This document shows, piece after piece, positions 6,860-15,162 of a stretch of DNA of 64,000 bases. Below the pieces are notes generated by a model. The model did not search any database, had not been told where the DNA came from, and was given only the letters and a program-made list of their open reading frames with translations. This DNA comes from Paenibacillus graminis (lineage in GTDB: Bacteria; Bacillota; Bacilli; Paenibacillales; Paenibacillaceae). Numbering within the stretch: position 1 is the first letter of the stretch; each line of letters starts with the position of its first letter. The stretch spans positions 3,968,001 through 4,032,000 of the forward strand of contig NZ_CP009287.1 in assembly GCF_000758705.1 (NCBI RefSeq), given 5' to 3'. A program made the position numbers and the translations under genes.

Positions 6860-7101
6860 TGCTGCCGGCACATGTAAGACTCGCTGAGTTTTACTACCTG
6901 CATAAAGCCGGCAAGCTCACAATGGAGCATGGCCCCGAGCTGCTACAGTGCCTCCACGTTAACGCCCGCTACTGCTGGGACAGCCTAAAGCTGCGGCAGC
7001 TCTCCAATATGGCCGTAGCCACGCAAGATATGGAATGGTTGACTAAACTTCACATCCAGGAGGAAGCCCTGCGGCTGACCGGGAGGGCTCCCACCATATG
7101 A
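6859..7101 (+). CDS. Phage-type small protein
   Basis: 80 residues. I use ATG 6859 in the TAATG overlap; an ATG two codons earlier is the alternative. Contains LPAHVRLAEFYYLHKAGKL, HGPELLQCLHVNARYCWDSL, and a helical C-terminus. It resembles short helical proteins that recur in Paenibacillus phages (DUF7667-like, from memory), role unknown. It overlaps the next, broken gene by ATGA, so the four genes from 6537 to 7334 look like one operon driven by the XRE-controlled promoter. Confidence 0.6.
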   Translation: MLPAHVRLAEFYYLHKAGKLTMEHGPELLQCLHVNARYCWDSLKLRQLSNMAVATQDMEWLTKLHIQEEALRLTGRAPTI

Positions 7102-7334
7102 AACTTTCTGACATCAAACCCGGTCAGCGCGTCCAGATCATTCCCCGCCACCCGAGCAGCTTCGGCGGCCGGATCGGCAGCGTGGTCGCTATAGGCACTT
7201 TCGAGGGCGGTCCTATGTAGATCGGCGTGTTGGTGGATATCGGTGAGCCACTGCTGACCATCATTGAGCCGGAAGCTTTGGAGCCAGCACCGGAAGATCC
7301 ACTACCACCTGGATGGGCGGAATACGACATATGA
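7098..7334 (+). pseudogene. Small phage gene with in-frame TAG
   Basis: The frame from ATG 7098 reads MKLSDIKPGQRVQIIPRHPS and continues for 40 codons to a TAG at 7218, then stays open in the same frame for another 37 codons to TGA 7332. The part after the stop (IGVLVDIGEPLLTIIEPEAL...) continues the same beta-barrel-like pattern, so a single base change has interrupted a 78-codon gene. No sequencing or suppression evidence is available. Family not recognised; the first part could be a small SH3-like domain. Confidence 0.7.
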
Positions 7335-7340
7335 CAAATG

Positions 7341-7368
7341 CCCCGCTGGCCTTATTATGGCTGCGGGG
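7341..7368 (+). terminator. Hairpin after the prophage small-gene operon
   Basis: CCCCGC...GCGGGG hairpin with an inner GGCC/GGCT stem. It lacks a proper T run, so termination is uncertain. Confidence 0.4.
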
Positions 7369-7584
7369 TGATTTCAGTCCCAAAAAATGGATATACCTTT
7401 CCAACTATGTATGCATATGTTTAGACATATTCTAGAACCTATCGTATTCTATGTAATGGATTTGTCCTAAATATCAGTTTTACAGTAACTTTAAGTAAAT
7501 TTTCAATTGGCAGGAGCGTGATTATCAGTTGAAGATAATATAAACAAAAGTAAGTGCCAAATTTAAAATTACGGAGGTCCAAAA

Positions 7585-8547
7585 ATGAAACGAATTCTTA
7601 CATTGTTTCTGACATTAATTCTTTGTTTAACTGCAGTTCCGTTTAGTACGTATGCCGCTTCTGAAAATCATATTGCCGGACTACCCTTTATTTCCACAAA
7701 TAATCCTTCTGATAGTCATACTGAGGCAACTGATGGAGACCTATCCACTAGTTTTAAAATGAAGGACTCAGATTACAAGTTGACTTTTGATCCCACCGAA
7801 GTTAAAAGCATAAGCATAATTGCCTCATTACCAGTACATAACGGTAGTGGATTGTGGTTAAGAGCGTTTGATAATGGAACTCAAAAAGTATACGAGATCT
7901 ATCACCCCACACTGGAAAAACAAACATTTACTTACAGGTTTAAGCAGCCTGTAAATCTTACGTCTATACGCCTTTCATACTCGGGTAACTTAATCTACGA
8001 GGTAGCAATAAACTCAGATTTGAGTACAACACCTACTCCTACACCGATCGCTACACCTACACCAAGTGCAACTCCTACACCAAGTGCAACTCCTACACCA
8101 AGTGCAACTCCTACACCAAGTGCAACTCCTACACCAAGTGCAACTCCTACACCAAGTGCAACTCCTACACCAAGCGCTACTCCAACACCAAGTGCAACTC
8201 CTACACCAAGTGCAACTCCTACACCAAGTGCAACTCCAACACCAAGTGCAACTCCTACACCAAGTGCAACTCCAACACCAACTGCTACGCCAGAACAACC
8301 AAGTGAAAGTGAACGAGCAATAGTTACAATCACACTGATTAATGGAATTGAAAAGGAGTATGATCTCCCTATTTCAGAGGCCGACGCTTTCGTTAAATGG
8401 TACGATGCAAAAGATGCTGGAAGAGGCCCAAGCTCATACGCAATTAACAAGCACTCCAACAACAAAGGCCCATATAAAAAACGCACAGATTATGTTGTAT
8501 TCGATAAAATCCTTACCTTTAGTGTAGACGAGTACACCGCTGAATAA
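7585..8547 (+). CDS. Secreted protein with Thr-Pro repeat linker
   Basis: 320 residues. Signal peptide with a Lys-Arg start, Leu/Thr core and AYA-like cleavage near residue 25. Residues 26-150 form an unassigned globular domain; its pattern ([11 protein letters not shown]..., [12 protein letters not shown]) is reminiscent of F5/8-type or carbohydrate-binding discoidin domains, low certainty. Residues about 155-235 are a low-complexity TPTPSA repeat linker (13 units). A C-terminal domain follows ([20 protein letters not shown]...[20 protein letters not shown]), of a type seen in phage and Bacilli proteins. GGAGG precedes ATG. It is lysogenic cargo: surface or secreted, probably binding rather than catalytic. 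Confidence 0.7.
   Translation: MKRILTLFLTLILCLTAVPFSTYAASENHIAGLPFISTNNPSDSHTEATDGDLSTSFKMKDSDYKLTFDPTEVKSISIIASLPVHNGSGLWLRAFDNGTQKVYEIYHPTLEKQTFTYRFKQPVNLTSIRLSYSGNLIYEVAINSDLSTTPTPTPIATPTPSATPTPSATPTPSATPTPSATPTPSATPTPSATPTPSATPTPSATPTPSATPTPSATPTPSATPTPSATPTPTATPEQPSESERAIVTITLINGIEKEYDLPISEADAFVKWYDAKDAGRGPSSYAINKHSNNKGPYKKRTDYVVFDKILTFSVDEYTAE
8051..8288 (+). repeat. 18-bp tandem repeat coding for TPTPSA
   Basis: Thirteen in-frame 18-bp units (ACTCCTACACCAAGTGCA with silent variants), twelve ending Ser-Ala and the last Thr-Ala. Near identity at DNA level suggests recent expansion by slippage and possible length variation between strains. Confidence 0.9.
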
Positions 8548-8551
8548 GCTG

Positions 8552-8590
8552 ATAAGCCCCGCTTAGCCGTTACTGGCCAGCGGGGCTTAT
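8552..8590. terminator. Bidirectional terminator
   Basis: ATAAGCCCCGCT...AGCGGGGCTTAT, 12-bp stem, between convergent stops; its right end overlaps the last codons of the YolD-like gene. Confidence 0.75.
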
Positions 8591-8928
8591 ATTATGTAGA
8601 AACCGAAATAACCTCTTCCTTCGCGGATCCAATCCCAGTCATCTTCCGACCAACGCAGCTTGATGCCGCGCTGCCGATCCAGCTGCATGACAATGCCTCG
8701 GGCGAGGTTATCCTCGAACGGATCAAACAGGGTCAATGTAACAGGGCTGTGATCCTCCATCAACTGAGCCAGGGCGCGTTCAATTTCCTCCACTGCCTGA
8801 GGATCCAGGACCGGCTTCTGCCGCCGCAGTTGCTCCCACTCCTCTTCGATGATGCGCTGTTTATGCTCCGGCAGCATCATGCGGCTGCTCTCCCAGAGAC
8901 CGTTGCCTTCAAGCTTTTTACGTTCCAC
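8587..8928 (-). CDS. YolD-like protein
   Basis: 113 residues from GTG 8928 with AGGAGG about 9 bp upstream. The pattern LEGNGLWESSRMMLPEHK near the N-terminus, VTLTLFDPFE in the middle and the IKLRWSEDDWDWI end are typical of the YolD-like family. In Bacillus, YolD-type genes are paired with Y-family polymerase uvrX (umuC-like) and are LexA regulated. Here a good LexA box (8958-8971) lies at the promoter but no polymerase gene follows, so it is an orphan. Role of the family: assumed accessory to translesion synthesis, not well defined. Confidence 0.85.
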   Translation of the reverse strand: MERKKLEGNGLWESSRMMLPEHKQRIIEEEWEQLRRQKPVLDPQAVEEIERALAQLMEDHSPVTLTLFDPFEDNLARGIVMQLDRQRGIKLRWSEDDWDWIREGRGYFGFYII

Positions 8929-8949
8929 ATCTCATCGCCTCCTGGGTCC

Positions 8950-8971
8950 ATTATATGCGAACACTTGTTCT
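8950..8971 (-). promoter_or_regulatory. LexA box and -10 of the YolD-like gene
   Basis: CGAACACTTGTTCT (8958-8971) has both GAAC/GTTC halves. A minus-strand TATAAT (8950-8955) lies just downstream of it; no good -35 is visible. Confidence 0.75.
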
Positions 8972-9107
8972 TTTATTACAAGAAAAAAGCCCCTTCATTG
9001 TCATAGAATTACCTTTGCTTACAAATTTTATTGATTTTATATTATCATCTCCAGATAAATTTGTCACCTTTTATATGCTCCGCTTTTGACATCAGCAAAC
9101 GCCTCAG

Positions 9108-9263
9108 TCAACAGGTAATGGTACAGACTCCGACAACTGCAATAATACCGGTGACTTTGATCGCCTCCGCTGATGCCCCAAACGCTCCCAGGACATAAGT
9201 ACCGACTGCAGCCAGTAGCACCCGAAAATTCTGGCTTAATAATTTCGTAAGGACTTTATTCAT
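9108..9263 (-). CDS. Possible 51-residue membrane peptide
   Basis: ATG 9263 to TGA 9108: MNKVLTKLLSQNFRVLLAAV then a Gly/Ala/Val-rich hydrophobic run (TYVLGAFGASAEAIKVTGIIAVVGVCTI). Two short hydrophobic segments suggest a small membrane or holin-like protein, which would fit a prophage. There is no clear Shine-Dalgarno and the frame is short, so it may be a remnant. The rest of 8972-9345 holds no gene that I can see. Confidence 0.35.
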   Translation of the reverse strand: MNKVLTKLLSQNFRVLLAAVGTYVLGAFGASAEAIKVTGIIAVVGVCTITC

Positions 9264-9345
9264 TCTACTAATATTTGCAAAATCACATAGTAAATATTAC
9301 CTATATTTGATAAACTATCTCCATCAACCAAATATGGAGGTACAT

Positions 9346-10089
9346 ATGAAAAAAAAGAAATTGATTACCGCTGCCATTGCCGGCTTGGTCCTTGTTTCTA
9401 CGTTTTCCGCCGGAGCGTATGCTGCTACAAAATTTAAATTGATTGTAGATGGAAAGACTACGTCTGCTGATATTCAAGAGATCAAGGGCGCTCCTTACGT
9501 ATCATTGAAAGATGTTGGAAATCTATTAGGAGCAACGGTAAAGTATGACAGCATAACAAAAACGGCCACTATAACCAGCAAAGGAAACGCATCTACAACT
9601 GCTCCTGCTACGAATGACACTGTGCAATCAAGTCGTACCAAGCCAGCTGCTGTCGGATCCAATCTTCCTTTTACAGTCGATAGCGCTCTGAAAAAGTATA
9701 CCGGTCAAGTTTCAATCACTCAAATCATACGCGGGGATGAAGCATGGAAAATGATCAGTGAAGCGAATTCGCTTAACAGCCCGGCAAAAGAAGGTTATGA
9801 GTATATTTTGGCAAAAGCGAATGTTAAGATTATTTCCAATAAAAAAAGTACGGATGCAGCGGTAGACGTTTGGAATGGAGATTTTAAGCTTGTATCCAGT
9901 TCCGGAACCGATTACGACTATTTAATGTCAATAGTTCTCCCTGAACCCAACATAGACGCAAAGGTATATGCGGGTTCGTCCAAAGAGGGGTGGGTTGCAT
10001 TTCAGGTCAAGAAGGATGATCCTTCACCTGTCATAAGTTTTGCTCGAAAATATGACGGTTCTGGTGGTGTCTGGTTCAAAACAAACTAA
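9346..10089 (+). CDS. Secreted stalk-domain protein, DUF4352-like C-terminus
   Basis: 247 residues from ATG 9346 with TGGAGG upstream. Signal peptide: five Lys then a Leu/Ala core ending AGAYAATK. Residues about 27-78 are a copper-amine-oxidase N-terminal-type stalk domain (KLIVDGKTTSADIQEI, APYVSLKDVGNLLGATVKYD), a peptidoglycan-linked domain frequent in Paenibacillus. A Thr/Ala-rich linker follows. Residues about 105-247 look like a DUF4352/telokin-like immunoglobulin fold (EGYEYILAKANVKII). The protein is probably exported and wall- or surface-attached. In the element it is cargo, flanked by terminators on its 3' side. Confidence 0.75.
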   Translation: MKKKKLITAAIAGLVLVSTFSAGAYAATKFKLIVDGKTTSADIQEIKGAPYVSLKDVGNLLGATVKYDSITKTATITSKGNASTTAPATNDTVQSSRTKPAAVGSNLPFTVDSALKKYTGQVSITQIIRGDEAWKMISEANSLNSPAKEGYEYILAKANVKIISNKKSTDAAVDVWNGDFKLVSSSGTDYDYLMSIVLPEPNIDAKVYAGSSKEGWVAFQVKKDDPSPVISFARKYDGSGGVWFKTN

Positions 10090-10094
10090 AAAAC

Positions 10095-10128
10095 AGCCCT
10101 GCCGACTATTATGGTCAGCAGGGCTTTT
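10095..10128. terminator. Terminator
   Basis: AGCCCTGC...GCAGGGCT stem followed by TTTTC, between convergent genes. Confidence 0.8.
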
Positions 10129-10154
10129 CATAATCCCAAACGCTTGGGATTTTA

Positions 10155-10961
10155 TTAATCTCCTTTCAGGCGGGCCAAGTCCAACCGGTACAATACTGTA
10201 AAAATCCGCGCCTCTGTTTTTGTTGCCTTGTCCGGTGTATCAATGACCGGATTACCGTTAAAAACAGAAGGCGTATCATGTAGCGCCTGAATGGCCTCCA
10301 AGGACCACTTTGGCGGGGTGGTATCTGTCAGCTCCAGGATTGCTCTACCCAATTCCTTAATCTCCCCAGCCTGCTGCAGAACCTGACCCTTTAGAGCATC
10401 CTTACTATTGGTCAGACCCGCCACAACTTCCGCCAGCTCCTTGATCTGCGTTTCCAGTACTTCAATTTTACTCATGTCTTCTTCCGCCTCTCCTTGTAAT
10501 TTATCAATGACGGCATACGCCGCTTTTACCTGTGCTGCTGTTGGTTTTGCTCCAGATCGCAACGCGGACAGTACCAGTCCAAAGGTCATTTGAAAATGCG
10601 GATAATCCTTTATACTGGTCCAGTCTCCGCCCCACTCGAAACCCAGCGCCTTAGCTTGCTGGACAACCCCTTTCCAATCAGCTACCCTATCGCCGTTACC
10701 GTCCCGATTCATATCCCAGGAGACGTTACGACCATCCGGCTGCAGCAGCGCAAAATCTATAGCCAGACCGTAATTGTGATAGCTATGACCACCCCGGGCA
10801 TTTGTGACAATTGGCCCCGGCTTCGTGCGGCCCTGCGCGTACAATGCGTCTTGCTTCGCGATGGTGCGCAGCCCTTGAGTAATCAATATATTGACTCCCT
10901 GGGCATAACAGTGTTCAATCATAAGATATTTAGTTGTATGCCAGTTTTCCGCGCGCCCCAC
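10155..10961 (-). CDS. M15 L-alanyl-D-glutamate peptidase endolysin, N-truncated
   Basis: 268 residues in the open frame. The zinc peptidase core is complete: GLRTIAKQDALYAQGRT, GGHSYHNYGLAIDF (His and Asp ligands) and YPHFQM (third ligand His), as in CwlK/VanY-type phage lysins that cut the peptide stem of peptidoglycan. The C-terminal 110 residues are helical (KIEVLETQIKELAEVVAGL, NSKDALKGQVLQQAGEIKEL) and may be a coiled-coil or wall-targeting part. The N-terminus is odd: GTG 10961 has no ribosome site and the first residues overlap the preceding tail fragment in another frame; the usual ~20 N-terminal residues are missing. Probably a deletion joined the two genes, so expression is doubtful. 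Confidence 0.8.
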   Translation of the reverse strand: MGRAENWHTTKYLMIEHCYAQGVNILITQGLRTIAKQDALYAQGRTKPGPIVTNARGGHSYHNYGLAIDFALLQPDGRNVSWDMNRDGNGDRVADWKGVVQQAKALGFEWGGDWTSIKDYPHFQMTFGLVLSALRSGAKPTAAQVKAAYAVIDKLQGEAEEDMSKIEVLETQIKELAEVVAGLTNSKDALKGQVLQQAGEIKELGRAILELTDTTPPKWSLEAIQALHDTPSVFNGNPVIDTPDKATKTEARIFTVLYRLDLARLKGD

Positions 10962-12366
10962 AAGAGGTATATCCGCCGCCCATAGAAGCCTCCACTTTAA
11001 AGTAAAGAATAACCCTATTGTCTAGGTTGAAGGGCTTTGTAAAAGTGCCGCTCACCCCTATGTCAGTGTTACCATACCACCCTCCGTGATAATCGGAACC
11101 ATCTTGACGGGTGGTTGAGGTTATCTGTCTGTTAATCCTATCGACAAACATACCGTCTTGTGCAGCAAACCAGCTTCCGCTAAAGCTTTCATATCCTCCT
11201 AACAATAGTTCATTGCCATGAATGTCCTGCAAGATTAAACTTTGCTTTTGGAAGATATTAGTGGAAGATTGATCTTGATTAATATATCCAGCATACGCTA
11301 TATTTGTCCATCCGGCAGGTACTCTAAAAATTTCATAGAACCCTATAAGGGGGAGGGACACCCGGTCCTGGACTACTAAAGTTCACAACAAAAGCCCCGC
11401 CAAAGTATTCCCGAATATTCCCCGTCATATCACCGATAACGACCCCTGCACGAACATTATTGGGGACAAGACCCGGTACAGGTGCAGTCACCCAGGAATC
11501 TCCATTAAACCATCCTGCCGGCGGTCTGATGAAGAATCTGTCTCCTTACCATACAGTTACTGCGGTGCCTGGCATATGGTGGTTACGTGCTGAGTTATTA
11601 GCTATCCCTCCAGGAGTGCCAAATATATCTCCGCCCTCAAGAATGTAATTTGATCTAAGCCAGCCATCAACAGCTTGAAGTTGTGCTGTTGACACTCTTA
11701 ATTCCCCTTCGCCCGAACCGCCTTTACGGTACCCCTTGCGCGGGTATACTGCCAAATCACCGTTACCCCATTTACCAGCTCCGAGCGCTGGGTCATTGTT
11801 TGATGTGATATGGGGCATCGTCCCCGTAAACTCGCCGTTATCGTTTGTAAAATTGTAGGGCTCTAGAACATGCGCGGGCTGGGCTGTACCATATCCCCCC
11901 GCGCTATCTGCCAAAAAATCCGGCCCTACTTTTCTAAAGGAATAAGGCTTGCCCGCCAGCAGGTTAAGGGTTGCCCCTTTGATCTTTCAAAGGTACTGCA
12001 CCCAGCCCGTCAACGTTTAGTGTTGGGTTTGCTAGGTTGGTGTTCTGCGGAACTATCGTTACCCAAAAACCCTAAATACCCTGTGGGCTTTGGGGACAGC
12101 GACATTGTATAGTCTTTGTTACCTAAGGCGGGGCCGAAACCCGGCTGCCGAATGTAGTTGAGGTTTACTTGGTTAATAGACGCTTCAAGCCCCAAAACCC
12201 CGTTCTCAAGGTTATTCAGGTTCGCAGCATTCAACGGTGTTCCTGCCGCCAGTATCGTACCCTCTGCGGACACCAGCGTAACAGTGCCATCAGGGTTATT
12301 TTCTAGTGTATAGGTCCGGGGTGTCTCGACCTCTCGATCTTCCCAGGTTGTACGATTATAAGCCAC
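10930..12366 (-). pseudogene. Tail-fibre-like gene, broken in several places
   Basis: Reading starts with GTG 12366 behind GGAGGG (AYNRTTWEDREVETPRTYTL, then LNAANLNNLENGV, a motif of Bacilli tail fibres). Around 12065 the sense continues in another frame (VTIVPQNTNLANPTLNVDGLG), near 11955 in a third (LAGKPYSFRKVGPDFLADSA), then a TAA at about 11546 interrupts it, sense continues past it (RFFIRPPAGWFNGD, NNVRAGVVIGDMTGNIREY), and a last shift leads into the 11361-10930 frame ending GGYTSCGARGKLAYN. At least three frameshifts and one stop codon show decay. It would have been the distal tail or receptor-binding protein. Confidence 0.8.
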
Positions 12367-12377
12367 AACGTTCCCTC

Positions 12378-12724
12378 CTATCCTTGATAATGCTGCCACA
12401 GCAGCAAAAGATTAAGTTCCCACCATTGGCATCGGCATACCCAAATAGCTGCTCTGGCGTCCACGGCAGATCTCTGCCTACCCATCCCACCGGTGTGTAT
12501 GGCTGCCTTAATTTATCTAAGTTGCTTTTGATACGTTTAAAATCGTCTTCGAAGGGCACCCACCATTCATTTCTTGTTGTCACGCCGGGCATTATAGTTA
12601 CTGCCACACCCTTCTCCTGCATGATAGAGACCATTTCTTTTATGTTGTTTTCTATCCTATCCATATCGTTGTAGGCGTAATAGTCACTTGGTTGCCAGTT
12701 GACTTTTGGTGTGAGCCAGGCCAT
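12378..12724 (-). pseudogene. Phage minor tail protein with 3' frameshift
   Basis: ATG 12724 with GGGGGGG upstream. The sequence has the repeated WLTPKVNWQPSDYYAYNDMDRIENN and YTPVGWVGRDLPWTPEQLFGYADAN motifs typical of small structural proteins encoded just before tail fibres in Bacilli phages. At about 12420 the natural ending (WELNLLLLWQHYQG, stop at 12378) is in the next frame; the current frame instead runs to 12356 with a Cys-rich nonsense tail. The ribosome site and start of the next gene sit right after the shifted stop, which supports a one-base indel. Confidence 0.75.
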
Positions 12725-12736
12725 CACCAGCCCCCC

Positions 12737-13066
12737 CTATCTGTACTTGGAAATCAGAATCTCAGCAGAAGCAAATTCTCCGCCCAGGTAACCGTAAACC
12801 CCGTAAGGCGTAAAGGTGGCGTTTATTGCGCCCATCTGTTTAGTGTTACCGTCAGGCAGCACACCACGAACGGCCACAATAAAAGTATTATCCTTCGTCC
12901 ATGTGGTGTCGGGGTAGTTCATGTTAAAGTCTGTGGTATTGACAATATCCGCCTTCACTACGGTTATGTCAGGAATGCGACGCGCACCAGACCAAGCATG
13001 TCCATCAGAATCAACAGAAAATAATTTCTGTTCAAGGGCTTCAGAAATTCGACGAGATACAACCAA
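12737..13066 (-). pseudogene. Tail gene fragment, 5' truncated
   Basis: The frame enters from 13066 without a start codon or ribosome site (first possible codon TTG). It reads ALEQKLFSVDSDGHAWSGARRIPD, then TTDFNMNYPDTTWTKDNTFIVAVRGVLPDG, and ends ASAEILISKYR. The pattern fits a phage tail structural protein. Its 5' end abuts the 5'-truncated repressor gene on the other strand, so both were probably cut by one deletion between about 13025 and 13066. Confidence 0.65.
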
Positions 13067-13428
13067 TTGAACCGGATTACCTAGCTATTGATAGAGTTGC
13101 TAAGGCCCTCATTATGGAGCCAAAGGTATTGCGGAAAGCATTGAGTAGACAAGAACCACCAGGCTATGAGGGCCCAGAGGATGCTCGAAGCCTTGAAGAA
13201 ATTTTCGCTAAAAATGATCTTAAAGAGCCATCAGTTCCTGAATGGGCTACTAAAAGGGACACTCGCGACTTTAAAAAGATGCTCGAGGAAGACACTCCTA
13301 TCATGTTTGATGGCGTACCGATAAGCGAGGATGACAAAGAAAAGATCAAGCGCGTGATGGAGGCTATGTTTTGGGACGCGAAAAAGAAGAATAAAGAAAC
13401 CTATGGACGTAAGACGAAGGGTGACTGA
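13048..13428 (+). pseudogene. C-terminal part of phage repressor
   Basis: The open frame runs into this region from the left without a ribosome site; it reads FDEIQPIEPDYLAIDRVAKALIM, then LSRQEPPGYEGPEDARSLEEI and an acidic/basic helical C-terminus (DDKEKIKRVMEAMFWDAKKKNKE). This is the typical C-terminal part of XRE-type repressors that precede ImmA/IrrE peptidase genes in phages and ICEs. The helix-turn-helix N-terminus is absent. ATG 13114 is the first possible start, but no ribosome site precedes it. The stop is 5 bp before the peptidase gene, so they formed an operon. Confidence 0.65.
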
Positions 13429-13433
13429 CATTC

Positions 13434-13850
13434 ATGGAGATAAATCGACTTATTCGAAGATTGCTTCGAAAGCATAAAACGAACTGTCCTTATCGCCTGG
13501 CCGCGGCTCTAAATATAGAAGTTTGGTTTGAGGATCTGGGTGAAGGCACACGCGGCATGTTCAGACGAACATTACGGCGCAAGTACATTGTTATCCACTC
13601 GGGGCTGTCGGAAGCTTGGAAACGGGTCATTTGTGCCCACGAACTTGCGCACCCCCTTCTCCATCCCGGGATCAGCCGTTTTTGGATAGACGAGCATACT
13701 TTTTTCTGTGTGGGACGCTATGAACGTGAGGCGAATTACTTTGCCGTTCGATTATTGACTTCTGGAGATACTGTAGAAGACGGGGATACGGTCTATAACC
13801 TATTTCACCGTAACGGAATCCCTGATGAAATGATTCAATTTTACATATAA
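13434..13850 (+). CDS. ImmA/IrrE family metallopeptidase
   Basis: 138 residues. The zinc motif HELAHPLLHP (HExxH) at about residues 68-72 and the downstream EREANYFAVRLL glutamate helix define the ImmA/IrrE (M78) family. ImmA-type peptidases cleave the partner repressor after DNA damage and so induce the element. Start ATG 13434 follows AAGGGTGA. Its partner gene directly upstream is truncated (13048-13428), so here the peptidase has probably lost its substrate. N-terminal part is basic (LIRRLLRKHKTNCPYRLAAAL), as usual. Confidence 0.88.
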   Translation: MEINRLIRRLLRKHKTNCPYRLAAALNIEVWFEDLGEGTRGMFRRTLRRKYIVIHSGLSEAWKRVICAHELAHPLLHPGISRFWIDEHTFFCVGRYEREANYFAVRLLTSGDTVEDGDTVYNLFHRNGIPDEMIQFYI

Positions 13851-13923
13851 CCTTCGTGCTTTCCAGCTGTAAGGCTGTTTATTATACCATAAAATAGAAC
13901 ATATGTTTGTAGTGATGTAAATT

Positions 13924-15054
13924 ATGGCAAGCTTTAAGAAGCAATCTACAGGATGGGAGTATCGAATACGTTACAAAGACCCTATCACTCAGAAATTTAA
14001 GGAGAAGTCGCAGCGAGGTTTTGAGACAAAGAAGGAAGCACAGGTCGCAGCAGCAGACGCAGAAAGTAAAATAGCAGAAGGCTACGAGCAAACAGACATC
14101 CCTCTAATCGTCTATCTTGAAGAGTATGTACAAGAGTATAAGGTCGGCACAGTCCGAAAAAACACATTAATCCAGCATCAGAATAACATTAAGAATCACA
14201 TTAAACCGTATTTTCAATCAATTATGCTTAGAGAAGTAAAACCGATTGGATATCAAAAATTTTTAAATCATCTTGCAGAGAAATACAGCAAAAGTACCGT
14301 TGAAATTATCCATAATACCATGAACAGTGCATTGGAGAAGGCCGTGACTCTTGGGAAACTGGAAAAGAACCCGTGTAGAGGAGTTACAATTAAAGGGAGC
14401 GTCAAAGCGAAGGGTTTAAAATTCATCGAATCTGAGCATATACCCGCTTTTCTCCGGGCCGCTCACCAGTATGGTTACATCTATTGGATGTTTTATCGAA
14501 TTTTGATTGAAACTGGCATGCGGAAAGGTGAAGCCGCCGCCTTGACATGGGATGACGTTGACTTGAAAGCCGGCACTATAACTATAAATAAGACATTGGA
14601 TTTCAGCGCTGAAGACGAATCAGAACTTTTCGGGGATACCAAGACATTTAACTCGGAACGAACGATAAAGATTAGTCAGTCAATCATTCAGGATTTGAAA
14701 CAGCACATAAAATATCAGAACCAAAATAAACTGGCCTGGAAAGGCTCTTACAAGCACAAGCTTAATCTGGTACTCTGCCGAGACGATGGTAATTTTATGC
14801 CGAAGTCATCATTATTCAATTCGTTTTCACGCATCCTGAAACGTGCCGGTCTTCCATCAATGCCGATCCACTCTCTGAGGCACACCCATGCTGTGTTACT
14901 CCTAGAGGCAGGCAATGATATGAAGTATGTACAAGAACGATTGGGACACGGTAGCATGAGAATTACTGCGGACGTCTATTCCCACGTTTCCAAAAAGATT
15001 GAAGAGAGCAGTATGGAGAAGTATGAGGCCCACATGAAATCCATCCTCGAATAG
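13924..15054 (+). CDS. int: Tyrosine site-specific integrase
   Basis: 376 residues, full length for phage integrases. Residues 1-55 are an AP2-like arm-binding domain (FKKQSTGWEYRIRYKDP), residues about 60-150 the SAM-like core-binding domain, and the rest the catalytic domain with ETGMRKGEAAALTWDDV (Arg), HSLRHTHAVLLLEAG (His-x-x-Arg), RLGHGS (His) and VYSHVS (Tyr nucleophile). It catalyses recombination between attP and the glnA 3' end. ATG 13924 has only a poor ribosome site. It lies next to attR (15152), as is normal, and arm-type repeats occur at 15071 and at the left end. No excisionase was recognised. Confidence 0.93.
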   Translation: MASFKKQSTGWEYRIRYKDPITQKFKEKSQRGFETKKEAQVAAADAESKIAEGYEQTDIPLIVYLEEYVQEYKVGTVRKNTLIQHQNNIKNHIKPYFQSIMLREVKPIGYQKFLNHLAEKYSKSTVEIIHNTMNSALEKAVTLGKLEKNPCRGVTIKGSVKAKGLKFIESEHIPAFLRAAHQYGYIYWMFYRILIETGMRKGEAAALTWDDVDLKAGTITINKTLDFSAEDESELFGDTKTFNSERTIKISQSIIQDLKQHIKYQNQNKLAWKGSYKHKLNLVLCRDDGNFMPKSSLFNSFSRILKRAGLPSMPIHSLRHTHAVLLLEAGNDMKYVQERLGHGSMRITADVYSHVSKKIEESSMEKYEAHMKSILE

Positions 15055-15070
15055 CTACCTCGAAATATTT

Positions 15071-15088
15071 GTGGGCATTTTGTGGGCA
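15071..15088 (+). repeat. Right integrase arm-type repeats
   Basis: GTGGGCA at 15071 and 15082, 11 bp apart, 64 bp from attR. Same motif as the four copies beside attL. Confidence 0.65.
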
Positions 15089-15132
15089 CCATTAGTTTAA
15101 GGGTCCTTCACTACTCCCACGCCCACGCAAAG

Positions 15133-15162
15133 AAAAACCCTCAACGCTTAGAGCGTCAAGGG
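15133..15162 (-). terminator. Phage-rebuilt glnA terminator
   Basis: On the minus strand CCCTTGACGCT-CTA-AGCGTTGAGGG then TTTTTC. The first arm is inside attR, the second is phage DNA that pairs completely using two G.U wobbles. It replaces the original glnA terminator left at 5897. Confidence 0.85.

Noticed and set aside
8014..8486. Repetitive ORFs opposite the TPTPSA repeat (Cys/Trp- or Val/Gly-rich)
   Set aside because: They are shadows of the 18-bp repeat in other frames, without ribosome sites.
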